This document shows positions 46,584 to 56,809 of a stretch of DNA of 64,000 nucleotides, one piece after another; within the stretch, counting starts at the first letter, position 1, and each line of letters starts with the position of its first letter. The DNA comes from Cryptomeria japonica. Taxonomy: Eukaryota > Streptophyta > Pinopsida > Cupressales > Cupressaceae. Position numbers and translations under genes: made by a program. A model generated the notes under the pieces. The model was not told where the DNA came from. It made no database searches and worked only from the letters and a program-made list of their open reading frames with translations. The stretch is from the NCBI RefSeq assembly GCF_030272615.1, contig NC_081414.1, positions 3,535,501 through 3,599,500 on the forward strand, given 5' to 3'.

Positions 46584-47112
46584 TGTTGATTTTAAGGTAG
46601 TGCTCGTTAACTACATGCAATCATTAGTTCTGTCGCCTTCCCAACCACAGACGATAAGCTCTTATCGTCACCCCCGAGCACGCTGCATAAATTTCTCGCC
46701 ATCAATTGATCTACTAGTACATGAATTCGATCTGCCTGATTATGATCGAACTTTCTGTCTGATCTTTGTTCCAAAGAGGGAAGACCACGTCCATATATAT
46801 CTGTTGAAAGGAGATATCCAAGAGTTGGCTCTCATCAAGGAGGCACGACCTTCATGAAGCATCACATGCCTTCAAATGAGGGGTGGCGGACTTTAACCAA
46901 AAGTCGGCCCCTTTGAAACAAATCTGATAAGTCAAACTCGATAATGTATGTTTAATCATTAAACCTGATAATGCATATGTGACTTAATAGAGATATTAAA
47001 GGATTAATATAAGTTGATAGATTCATCAAATGTGTAAGGCCAATAGGCCATTCACACATTTGATCTTGCTGAGTCAGCCTGTAGGATTTCTACGGATGCT
47101 ATATCATCAACA
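46584..47112 (-). repeat. 3' LTR of the gene-capturing element
   Basis: It includes the near-palindrome GACGATAAG-CT-CTTATCGTC at 46650-46669, also present in the other LTR at 49305-49324. A TATATA run at about 46795 lies in the minus-strand promoter position. Confidence 0.95.
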
Positions 47113-47121
47113 CTCCCTCTT
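47113..47121 (-). promoter_or_regulatory. Polypurine tract of the gene-capturing element
   Basis: The minus strand reads AAGAGGGAG abutting the 3' LTR. Confidence 0.7.
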
Positions 47122-47352
47122 AGCTAGGGGAGGAATCCTTCTTAATCTCTACAAGTCGCATCACCTCATTGTGATGACTAACATAATGACTACACTCATG
47201 TGAATGAAAGAAGCTTATTACCTCATCGTGATAGCATATCACCTCATTGTGATGTTTGACCACAATGGCTACTCCCAGAGGGTGAATACACACACATGCT
47301 AAGTCATGGAGTCTCTCACATGACATCCACCATACCTACTCGTAGAGGGTGG

Positions 47353-47757
47353 AACAAGGGCTGGAACCTCAAACTTCTCTCACAGAGAAGAATGCATAAC
47401 AAGCGCTGATACCTCAAACTTCTCTCACAGAGAAGAATGCATAACAAGCGCTGATACCTCAAACTTCTCTCATAGAGAAGAATGCATTACAAGCGCTGAT
47501 ACCTCAAACTTCTTTCACAAAGAAGAATGCATAACAAGGGCTAATACCTCAAACTTCTCTCACAGAGAAGAATGCATAAGAAGGGCTGAAACCTCAAACT
47601 TCTCTCATAGAGAAGAATGCATAAGAAGGGCTGAAACCTCAAACTTCTCACACAGAGAAGAATGCATAACAAGGGTTGATACCTCACACTTCTCTCACAG
47701 AGAAGAATGCATAACAAGGGTTGAAACCTCAAACTTCTCTCACAAAGAAGAATGCAT
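47353..47757 (-). repeat. Nine tandem copies of a 45-bp unit
   Basis: Units start every 45 bp from 47353 (consensus AACAAGCGCTGATACCTCAA, then ACTTCTCTCACAGAGAAGAATGCAT). A short hairpin CTTCTCTC...GAGAAG sits in each. The minus strand stays open as a 15-residue repeat, as expected from a period divisible by three. Confidence 0.95.
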
Positions 47758-47812
47758 CTCTACCATGCCTACTCGTAGAGGGTGGATCCACCATACCTAC
47801 TCGTATAGGGTG

Positions 47813-48100
47813 GAACGAGGGCTTTCACCTCAAACTTCTCGCAGAGAAGAATGCATTAACAAGAGATTGCACCTCGAACTTCTCCTCACAGAGAATAACT
47901 CACTAACAAGGGATTTCACCTCGAACTTCTCTCTCTCAGAGAAGAACTCATTAACAAGGGATTGCACCTCGAACTTCTCTCTTACAAAGAAGAACTCATT
48001 ATCAAGGGATTGCACCTCGAACTTCTCTCTCTCAAAGAACTCATTAACAAGGGCTTTCACCTCAAATTTCTCCATCACAGAGAAAAATGCATTAACCAAA
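47813..48100 (-). repeat. Six related tandem units of 44-48 bp
   Basis: Units begin AACAAGGG(A/C)TT and share CACCTCGAACTTCTC...GAGAAGAA with the 45-bp array, so both arrays derive from one ancestor. A TACTCGTAGAGGGTGGA spacer occurs beside each array. Confidence 0.9.
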
Positions 48101-48103
48101 TCT

Positions 48104-49069
48104 TTATGATGATGTGGCTCCCTCTGAAGATGAAATGTCAGGCTCCCTTTGAATGCTGATTCTTCCTCTACGAAGAAATGCAAGCAATATTCCTTCCTTG
48201 AATAGAGATTCATTAGTGCCTGAACCTTGGGTAGAGGGACCGCCAATGAAAAGCATAATTCTGGCAGCAATGCCAGGCACACAAGCCTCAACCAGCCTCG
48301 CGGCCACACTGAGAGCAGTGCCAATGCAACGTGCAACTCTTGCATCCGTCTGCGCCGCCCACAGATCCTTCTGCAACTCTTCCAAAACCAAATTCAAAGT
48401 GAATTCACACTTGGAAGCTGGCAACAAGAATCGGGTAATGCTCTGAGCAGAGAGGCCGTCCTTGACGTTGATTACATCATCAGCAAAATTGCAGATAGCG
48501 TCAAGCGTTCTATCAATCTGGTGTCGCGATTTAGGATTTTGAGTAATATTAGACTTACTAAGCCAATAATGCCCAACCATACGGCCCTCATTTGGATTGG
48601 CAATCGAACAAGCCTCAAGCTCTTCGAAGGCCTTAAAAGCGCTTTAAAACTTGGGTTCCATTGCCTCCACGAATTCGTTCGTAAACTTGATTCGGCTGAC
48701 ATGGATATACAATCCGAGCTCCTTGTGTTGATAAAGCCAATTCAAGTACCGATTCCATAGGGCTGTGGGCTCCGTCTCTAGCCCTTTCTTCTTCAAAGAA
48801 TTTGTATCGAGGACAGAAACCTCTCCAGCCACAACAACCCGACTTCGAGTCACAAGCCGACATCTTTCAACGCTGACAATGCCGAGCTTTGAAATCTTGG
48901 GCAAAATCTTGTGACGGGGCAACAGGCAACTTTTTGCACAAGTTGTCTGCGTTTCCCCACGGAACTTCAGAGGCAAAGGATTTTGGGCCATCATACTTGT
49001 TCTCGAGGCCAGGGGAGACTCGATCCCCTGATTGCCACCTAATTTGTTTAGACACTTGACCGACGCCAA
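48104..49069 (-). pseudogene. PGI/SEC23 fragment: Captured chimera of plastid glucose-6-phosphate isomerase and SEC23
   Basis: A single minus-strand frame runs leftward with one TAA at 48644-48646; in-frame ATGs lie at 48994 and 48991. About 78 codons of plastid-presequence-like sequence lead into PGI-type sequence (ALWNRYLNWLYQHKELGLY, 48763 on; then IANPNEGRMVGHYWL and DAICNFADDV). This corresponds to the N-terminus of plastid phosphoglucose isomerase, before its catalytic domain. At about 48450-48465 it switches in frame to the SEC23 trunk-domain sequence of the COPII coat (RFLLPASKCEFTL, VLEELQKDLW, GTALSVAA, ARIMLFIGGPSTQG, to about 48215) and then to unrelated residues. The TAA replaces a position where PGI has Gln. 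Sense orientation within the element fits transduplication by a retroelement. Neither enzyme activity nor coat function can remain. Confidence 0.9.
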
Positions 49070-49224
49070 TGTGAAGGGCTGAGGTCAGCGAGTGTAATCG
49101 CTGCATTATCCTCTGTAGTCAACTTTAGATCTGGAAGAGATCTTAAATCTGCAATTGTTTCTGATTGAATTTCCCTTGAGAGCACAAGATCTACCTTCAA
49201 GCGGTTAGGCTCTATAGAAGGAAC

Positions 49225-49238
49225 TTGCTCTGATACCA
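49225..49238 (-). promoter_or_regulatory. Primer-binding site of the gene-capturing element
   Basis: The minus strand reads TGGTATCAGAGCAA immediately inside the right LTR, a perfect initiator-tRNA-Met type site. Confidence 0.95.
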
Positions 49239-49767
49239 TGTTGATTTTAAGGTAGTGCTCGTTAACCACAGGCAATTATCAGATCTGTTGCCTTCCCAAC
49301 CATAGACGATAAGCTCTTATCGTCACCCCCGAGCACGCTACATAAATTTCTCACCACCAATTGATTTGCTAGTACATGAATTCAATCTGCCTGATTATGA
49401 TCAAATTTTCTGTCTGATCTCTGTTCCAAAGAGGGAAGACCACGTCCATATATATCCATCGAAAGGAGATATCCAAGAGTCGGCTCTCATCAAGGAGGCA
49501 CGACCTTCATGAAGCATCGCATGCCTTCAAATGAGGGGTGGCGGACTTTAACCAAAAGTCAGCCCCTTTGAAACAAATCTGATAAGTCAAACTCGATAAT
49601 GTATGTTTAATCATTAAACTTGATAATGCATATGTGACTTAATAGAGATATTAAAGGATTAATATAAGTTGATAGATTCATCAAATGTGTAAGGCCAATA
49701 GGCCATTCACACATTTGATCTTGCTGAGTCGGCCTGTAGGATTTCTACCGACGCTATATCATCAACA
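49239..49767 (-). repeat. 5' LTR of the gene-capturing element
   Basis: It has the same length as the left LTR with scattered single-base differences. It is followed by AAAAG, the right target duplication. Confidence 0.95.
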
Positions 49768-49772
49768 AAAAG

Positions 49773-50085
49773 AAGTATAACAGTATAAGAATTACATTTC
49801 AAATGAACTATAGGAAATTAGTAAAATTACAAAATAGCAAAATTTGAAATATTAAATCTAAATATAAAGATTTCTTGAATGCTAATTGCTAAATAAAATT
49901 TGACAAATGAAATTGTCAAATTGGAGATTTCTATTATTAAAATATCATATTAATATCTGATATCACAAAGTCTATAATGATGATTACATGATACATCATT
50001 ACAATGAGTAGCAAATAGCAATAGCATTACAAAAGACAAAATCGCTTAAACAAAAAAAAAGGATTTCAATTGCTTTTTGAGTCGG
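49773..50085. other. AT-rich sequence, no feature
   Basis: It continues the interrupted target sequence (AAGTATAACAGTATAAGAATT). No open frame, motif or repeat seen. Confidence 0.4.
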
Positions 50086-50097
50086 ACATGTTCGAAC

Positions 50098-50430
50098 GGG
50101 AGACTCCTGCAAGTCTCCTTGCCCCTCAAGAGACGTCTCAGAGTCTCCCAAGGAGTCTTGGAGACGTCGGATAGGAGATTCCTGCAAGTCTCCTCACCCC
50201 TCAAGAGACGCTTGGGAGTCTCCCAAGGAGACTTGGAGACGCCTGGGGGTCTCCCAAGGAGACTTGGAGATGTCTCCCAAGGAAACTTGAAGATGTGGAG
50301 ACATTTCCCTGTCACCGGTGGAGCTCTGGTGGCGGTGGCGGGAGATGTTGTGTCCTCGTCCCCCCATCTCGGAAACGTCCCCGTCTCCGAGACGCGGTCC
50401 AAAAGGGGGGGAAACGTGTCCCCGTGGAAC
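50098..50430 (+). repeat. Irregular GGAGACT/AGTCTCC repeat cluster with GC-rich end
   Basis: Many copies of GGAGACTTGGAGACG, CAAGTCTCC and TCTCCCAAGGAG occur in both orientations between 50098 and 50290, making long self-complementary stretches. A GC-rich block with GTCCCCGTCTCCGAGACG and CCCCGTGGAACATT follows. The last part resembles an inverted copy of 46429-46470, suggesting a DNA-transposon-like end. Confidence 0.6.
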
Positions 50431-50994
50431 ATTGGTAATAAGCTCATAGTACCACCTTTCATGTGCTACATCTTCAAGTTGAAGTATAGTAAAAATGGTT
50501 TCATCTTCCATCATTGGTTTGAGAGACAAGCATGTGTCTAACTTTTGTATTTAGGATTGAGCTGCAGACTTATTAGAATTGTCAAAGGTAGAAATTGTTG
50601 ACTTTCCCAATGCATGTTGAATATCTATATGATTTGCTTGCAGCTTTGGTTCAGGTCTTGGACTATTTCTCATTTTCAATTTGTAAAGGTCTTTCAACCT
50701 AAATTTCTGTTTGTAGTGCTCTTTATTCAAAATAAGATGCACTAATATCATTCATACCAAGGACCTAAACTTCTAATTTTTGGAACTTTTTCCTTCCTAT
50801 AAGGAAAGTAGGATGGAAAGGTCTAGTAACAAAACCATTAAGGGTTCTTTGGTTGTTGATGTTATCAGTATTGTTGACCCCTAAAGTGCTCTCATTGCCA
50901 TTCTAATTTCTCGACACATTCATATTATTTTGCATTGATGGATCAACCGAGCCAACATATTTGTAAGTTGCTCCTTGCTCTTGAATAAGCTCAT
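50431..50994. other. Unassigned intron sequence
   Basis: Only short open frames without motifs; no LTR edge or repeat recognised. Confidence 0.35.
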
Positions 50995-51840
50995 TGTAAT
51001 GCCCCCATTTTAAGTAAAATTGATTTGTAAGCAATTCACCCAGTTTTTGAGTTTTCTTGTAAGCTACTTGATGAGTTGGGGAGAACTTCAAGTTCTTGGA
51101 TTGCTTAGCATGTGTCTTGTAGAGATGTTGGCAGTGAGCTTAGTTGGTCTTGGTGAGCCTTGTGTCTCTTGCGGAATTAATTTCTGGCTTGTTGGGAGCT
51201 CTCCAAACTTCTTGTTGGAGCATGCTATTTTTAGTAAGTCACCCGATTGCTTTAGATCATCATTCTAAGACTTCAGGATCACTTTGGCATGATCAGAATT
51301 GCATAGTTACATCATTCTGGTACTTTCCGCAACTTGGGTAAATTATTGAGTAATTAATTAATTGTTCATTTAAGTTGTCTAATGTTGAAATATTAAAAAG
51401 GACAACTTAGTTTAATAGCTCTTTAAAAAGGTGTTAAGTCGTGTTTCAAGTTGGACGACTAGGGAAATGGGCCTTTGCACTTGATAACCATTATTATTTT
51501 TCAAAATGGTTATTTTGAAGGATAATAGAACTATTATTTTCAAATTATTGTTAGTTCCGTCTAGAAAATTTATATAAGGAGGTTGAGGGTTCATTTGAAA
51601 GGTTAGTCATGAACTATCATTTGATTTTGTTGTTGGAGAGAACTTGAGTTCTTCCAAAATTTCTTTAGGACAAGAATCCTCTTGGAGTTGCTGGTTTCGG
51701 GGACGAAAACCCCTTATTTGATGGAGTGGTTTCATATAGAGATCACCAGTGAGCTGCAAAGAAGAGTTCCAATTTTGGGTTTCAAGTATGAAGATTTTTG
51801 ACACTTTTTGAGTTGTTAATTTTGTTTTCTAATACGTATT
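50995..51840 (+). mobile_element. LTR-like remnant of the TGTAATGCCCCC family
   Basis: It starts TGTAATGCCCCCATTTTAAG. TTTATATAAGGAGG at 51568 is a TATA-like site, followed by GAGGGTTCATTTGAAAGG and GGGGACGAAAACCCCTT. The same order is seen after 45841 and after 52580. The 3' end is not clear. Confidence 0.45.
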
Positions 51841-52299
51841 TTTGAGATTTTAGTTTGTTGAAAATTTTGGAAGCCAATTTGGGCCATACTATTTGAAATA
51901 TCCTTAATAAACATTTTCCAGATTTGTATGCACAATTTGAAATATCTAGGCAACAAACATAGAACTCATACACACACAATAAATCAATAAACTATCCTCC
52001 TTAAAATAGATGCCATTCTATCACTCAACACTGTCAAAGATCCAATAGTCCTTGTCTTGTTCGCTCAATGTCCATATTGTCTCACATGTCTTACAGTGTC
52101 TCACAAGATCCTTGGATGTAATGTCGACTTCTCGCACCTAATCAGCTTTGCATCTATTAGCCTATTTCCGGGTTCCCATAGGCTATTCGACATTCATTAG
52201 GGGACTCATAATTCTGTGGACAACTTGGGTTTTCAATTTCAATGGGTTTCAACAATGGTGCTATTTTTTTATTATATGCTATTCTTAGTATGTTCTATT
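51841..52299. other. Unassigned sequence between LTR-like remnants
   Basis: No open frame or motif of note. Confidence 0.3.
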
Positions 52300-52780
52300 T
52301 TGGGCACTTGTCATCCGCTTCAACTTCAGTGCAAAGTGCTTTCTTTTTTGCTGCCTTGGGGAAATTTCTAATGTGATTATTATGTTTTATATTTTCACTT
52401 AGCGTTTTTAAAGTGACTTTTAATATTTAATTTAAGTGTTAAATATTTCGAAAAATATATCCCCAAGTTGGATGCCTAGGCCATGGGGGACAAAAGTTGT
52501 TTTTAAAAAGGTTATATGGGGGGATTTTTTGAGGGAATAAAATATTCAAATATTTGAAATGACTTAATTTTTTCCCACCAAGATATCTATATATTGGGGT
52601 TTGGGCTCTCATTTCTACATTCTGAGTTTGTTGTCAAAATGCACTTTGGAGTTCTTCTTGGAGTTGTTGAGAACAAAAATCCTCTGCAATTTGTTTGGAT
52701 TTGGTGGTGGAAGACCCACCCTAGCTGGTTTAGTGTTTCAATAAGAGAATATGTGTCATTTGCTTGAGTTTTGGTGAATT
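52300..52780 (+). mobile_element. Second LTR-like remnant of the same family
   Basis: GATATCTATATATTGGGG (52580-52600) followed by GGGCTCTCATTTCTAC and a GAGTTCTTCTTGGAGTTG motif parallels 51568-51690. The left and right edges are not resolved. Confidence 0.35.
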
Positions 52781-52781
52781 G

Positions 52782-53164
52782 GGTTCTGCAAGGATGAAGA
52801 TTTATGAAGTATTTTGAGTTGGACTTCAGGATTTTTGGTGTGATTGGTGATATTTAGTGATTTTGTTTCTTTTTGCAAGTTTTGAAGAAAAGACACTCCT
52901 GGCCATACACTTCCAACCAAACTTGAACCTTCATTTTGGCTCACATCTCCTAGGGCATCAATTATTTGTTTTTGGTTCTGCAAGGATGAAGATTTATGAA
53001 ATATTTTGAGTTGGACTTCAGGATTTTTGGTGGGATTGGTGATATTCAGTGATTTTGTTTCTTTTTGCAAGTTTTGAAGAAAAGACACTCCTGTCCATAC
53101 ACTTCAACCAAACTTGAACCTTCATTTTGGCTCACATCTCCTAGGGCATCAATTATTTGTTTTT
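52782..53164 (+). repeat. Tandem duplication of a 192-bp unit
   Basis: Copies start GGTTCTGCAAGGATGAAGAT at 52782 and 52974 and differ at a few positions. Both end in ATTATTTGTTTTTGG. Confidence 0.95.
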
Positions 53165-54159
53165 GGGTACTTTTCCATCACACTTTCCTCAGCTGGGCGA
53201 CCAAATTCCATAGGTTATTTGCAAGGTTTGATGTGATTTTGAATTTTCTAAAGGAATCGCCCCTCCCAAGCAGGTCATACAAGTGTGGATTGCATTGAAA
53301 TTAGTGCCAAAATGTATTATCCTACCCCTTTTTGCAACCAAATCCCTAAGTACTTTTTATAAAGATTTTAGGCAAATAAAGAAATTTAACACATGTCAAA
53401 CATTTTACTTCAATTCATCCCCTTCTTCAATGAGATATTACAAATATATAGTAGTTACATCTCCTAGTTTACAAGAGGAATTCCTATAACAAATTTATCT
53501 ATTTTGATGAGTTGTTTTAACAACTCAACAAACAAACAAACCTCAACAAATAGTTACATCTGTAATAGCTATTTGAATTCACATTATGTGAACGCTAACT
53601 ATACATTTCCCAACATCCCCCCCCTTAGTGTGAGAATGGTAGGAACTCACACCCTTCATCCACAATAAGCCCTACTCTTGTGGCTCATGATCTTGATTCA
53701 AAACAAAAGGCACCTCCCATCAACCGTTCATGGTTTTCACACAGGTTTACCAAAAACTTAGACATGAACAAGAACCCACTCATTTATTCACCTCATATGG
53801 TTTTTTGGATTACCACTAACCTTTTCAAGATCCATGAATTGCATTACACTAGTGCTTTTGTTCATTACAATATTTTACACTAGGGGGTTACATAAGGAAA
53901 TAACCCACACATAGCAATTGGTGATGATTGTGCCACTTGATCTCCAACAAGAAAGGAAATTTTCACTGCAACTGGAGTTGGAATATTGATGTTATATACC
54001 CCCCATTATGTGAAATTTCCAATTATAAGAAACATAGAAGCACACATTACAATAGAAAATGAGATGCTACCAGAGTTGATAAGCGGCCTCATTGTTGGTG
54101 ACTGATGAGAGGACGCTGAGTGTCCTCCTTCCTCCGTTGCCTCCTACCTCCAAGATTGA
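53165..54159. other. Unassigned sequence with a C-rich motif
   Basis: CCAACATCCCCCCCCTTAGTG at 53612 resembles the pyrimidine complement of a polypurine tract, which would belong to a minus-strand element to the right. No partner LTR could be delimited. No coding frame recognised. Confidence 0.3.
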
Positions 54160-54986
54160 ATTATTCAAAACACATATTCCTCATCGCTAGGACAAGACAA
54201 CTCTTCATCACTGGCATATTCTTTCCAATCTCTTTCTTTAGCGAAGGAAGCATGATGATCTAGTTTATCATCTAATAGATCTTGTGCCCTCTTCTTACAA
54301 TTCAAAATTACTATCCTATTTCATTACAATAGAAGCATTTGATTTTTCCTTTTGAAGGAATATTCTTAGATTTGTACTTCCCTTTTCTTGCTTTGTTATG
54401 TACAAATAAGACCTCTTCATATTCCGAGTCTTCATCATGATCAAGTAGAGTAGATATTACTCCTTCAAGACTAATGGTACCTTGCTTAATGTAAACACCA
54501 TTCAAAACATATTTTTAGGCAAACTATTCAAAAGTATTGCTTTGGCATCATCATCTTTTACTTTCTCACTGATCCCAGCTAGCTGATTTAGGAGAGAGTG
54601 AAACTTACCTATATGATCTGCCATTTTTGCACCTTTATCCATCTTCAATCCATACAGTCTCTACTTCAACGTTGTCTTGACACTTTTTGCTTCAGATCCA
54701 AAGAACTTGTTTAATGACTCCCAAATTTCTTTTGCTGACTTCGTAAAATCCACATGGTGTAATATGCTTTTGATAAGCCAATGCCAATAGTTCCCGAAGC
54801 TTTCTGATTTTTGATATTCCACTTTGCAAGTTCATTTGCATCAGTTGGTATGATTGAGTTTGGTTTGACATCCCAAAGATCTTTTTGTATTAGATGTAAT
54901 TGCATCTGTATTTGCCATGTATGAAAGTCTTGACCTTCAAATTTCTCAGTGAAAGTTAATTTATCCATAACTACCCTTTCTATCAA
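54160..54986 (-). pseudogene. Partial Ty1/copia gag, minus strand
   Basis: Reading leftward from 54986, the frame encodes a copia capsid N-terminus (KFEGQDFHTWQIQMQLHL, then DLWDV and a polar helix). After breaks it reads TISLEGVISTLLDHDEDSEY, a basic linker KARKGKYKSKN and the first half of a zinc knuckle (KCFYCNEIG). No pol follows. A degraded primer-binding-like TGTTATCAAGGTGC lies at about 55023-55036 on the minus strand, so the 5' LTR would lie to the right, but its limits cannot be seen. Confidence 0.7.
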
Positions 54987-55036
54987 CAGAATTTCAAAGA
55001 TGTCGGGCTCTGCCGATAATGCACCTTGATAACAAC

Positions 55037-55435
55037 ATTTTTAACATGTTGATCAAATAGACATACTTTTGATGACCCAATTTTACCAACTTGTAGATTG
55101 GACTATATCCAACTTGACTTTGAATTTAAAATCACTTACCTATATAAGACCGACTTGGATTAACCTTGCAATAATCCACCACGCTTCCACTGCAAACAAA
55201 AATAGCGATAAACTGCAAACTCTGGTCAAACAAAAATAGCTTGAAAACTGGCAATCAACAGCCAGACAATGCAAAAGATATCTTCAGCCAAACAGACGAG
55301 CCTCCACGAAGGATATATGCTGGCCGAGAGTTAAATGAATTGTCTTAAAATAGATCACGTCCTTGATAAACAAAACGTGGGCCACTAGCAATTAAAGTTT
55401 ACATAAAAAGGCCAACAAACCAAAACTCCAATCTT
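55037..55435. other. Probable remnant LTR, unresolved
   Basis: This lies upstream, on the minus strand, of the copia gag. No TG/CA ends or second copy recognised. Confidence 0.25.
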
Positions 55436-56224
55436 TCAAATGATTTGGTTCCTCTGAAATGAATAGTTTCTCATGTAGTGTATGTTATTCCTGATTTTCT
55501 TGATTAATTTGTTTTTGATAGTTCTTTTTTCCTCATTCGACGTCGAATCTATGGACAAATTGCTTGCTTGGTCAGCAAGTTCTTGATATACTTCGTCAAG
55601 GAGCGGGAGGTGTTTGGATATCTTCTCCCACTCGTCCTTCATATGTTCTTTAGTGAAGGTCTTCCTTCCTTCCCGACTACAACTTCAGTTGACACTCCGA
55701 CTTTTACTTCTTGGCGGGCTTGGGCTTTCTATCAAGAATCCTTTGGTTTCTTTGGCAATTCTTCTTAGTAGCCTTCGTCGTTCTCCTTGTTCTCTTAGTT
55801 GAAGGGATCTTCTCACCGATCCTTTTGTCATTTTGTGAGTGCTTGGAATACGTGTCCTATCTTTGTTAGGCTACATGAGCATTAATTCCTGGGGTATGTC
55901 TCCTATGTCACGTTCTTCTTCTTCCCTTTGTGCCTTTGTTCATACCATTGCAGTATATGTTGCCTTCGTTGTTCCTAATGCCATTTTGCCTAAAGGAGTC
56001 CATTATGTTCTGTGCATTTACTTTCTGCATTTAACCGTTTACCCGAGAGGGCAAACAAAGCCTTGCCAGTCTGTGCAGTAGATGATCAACTTCTGCCTTG
56101 ACGGTGATATTATCCCAGCTGGTGTCTCCAGGGCCAAACGTGTTCCTTCTACAAGATTTCCCACAACTTTACCAAGTCTTCTGTAAATTGGTCTACTCTT
56201 CCCTGTGGGCTTGTATAGCTTCAT
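55436..56224 (-). pseudogene. Decayed ORF of unknown function
   Basis: Minus-strand frames can be followed from about 56224 (MKLYKPTGKSRPIYRRLG) through KATYTAMV, EEEERDIGDIPQEL, a very basic stretch (LREQGERRRLLRRIAKETKG), and then DEWEKISKHLPLLDEVYQEL at 55640, with several stops. Codon-like conservation suggests a former protein of 230 or more residues. I do not recognise the family. It could be another host fragment or a transposon ORF. Confidence 0.4.
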
Positions 56225-56809
56225 TGACAGTTTGTCAGTGTCCCATTACATTGCCATGATTCCTATTTGTGTATGCTTTGCTAGAGTTAGAATTGGCAAC
56301 AATGTCAAATGTTTACTCAGGCATCGTACTTGAATGATTTATATAGAATGGAAAAAATAAAATAATAGAACAGAACAATATCAATTACTTTCAATCATAT
56401 TCTAGAAAGATATGTATTTATTTTCATTTATTAAATATGCAATGTATATAGTAACTTCATATGCACGGTCCTCGACTATAAGTACAAGAGATATATATCC
56501 AGGCCAACGTTGGTTGAGAACACCAATTGTCAGCAACTTCCATGTAACCACCAATTTTTAGAGACTAGAGTTAATTACATTTTAACTTATTTTATTATTT
56601 GCCGAACTACACCTTATAAGGTGTTAAAATTTACTTGTGTATTATCCAGTGCTTGACCTCCAAAACCTTTTCTTTGTAGATGATTTTCTATATCTTTGCT
56701 ATCATATAACATGTTTAATTTGATATATAAATTTTCAAGCATTGCAATTGGAAGTCATGTCAAGTAACTATAGATTATAATGCTCATCAAAATTTTTTAT
56801 TGGGTGCAG
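56225..56809 (+). other. End of ORANGE intron 1
   Basis: AT-rich intron sequence ending in TTTTTTATTGGGTGCAG, a plausible polypyrimidine tract and AG acceptor. Confidence 0.6.

Larger units (their letters stand above)
46584..49767 (-). mobile_element. Complete small LTR element carrying captured host gene fragments
   Basis: Two 529-bp LTRs (46584-47112 and 49239-49767) start TGTTGATTTTAAGG and end TATCATCAACA. The element is flanked by perfect 5-bp duplications AAAAG (46579-46583, 49768-49772). The minus strand has TGGTATCAGAGCAAG next to the right LTR and AAGAGGGAG next to the left LTR, so transcription would run leftward. The 2.1-kb interior has no gag, RT or integrase. Instead it contains two short tandem arrays and a fused PGI-SEC23 coding fragment in the sense direction. 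It is non-autonomous and lies in OR intron 1, antisense to OR. The LTRs are highly similar by eye, so insertion is fairly recent. Confidence 0.95.

Noticed and set aside
50995-53443. A single 2.4-kb LTR from TGTAATGCCC to ATTACA
   Set aside because: No second copy with both ends was found, and the interval contains two promoter-like blocks, suggesting two overlapping remnants instead.
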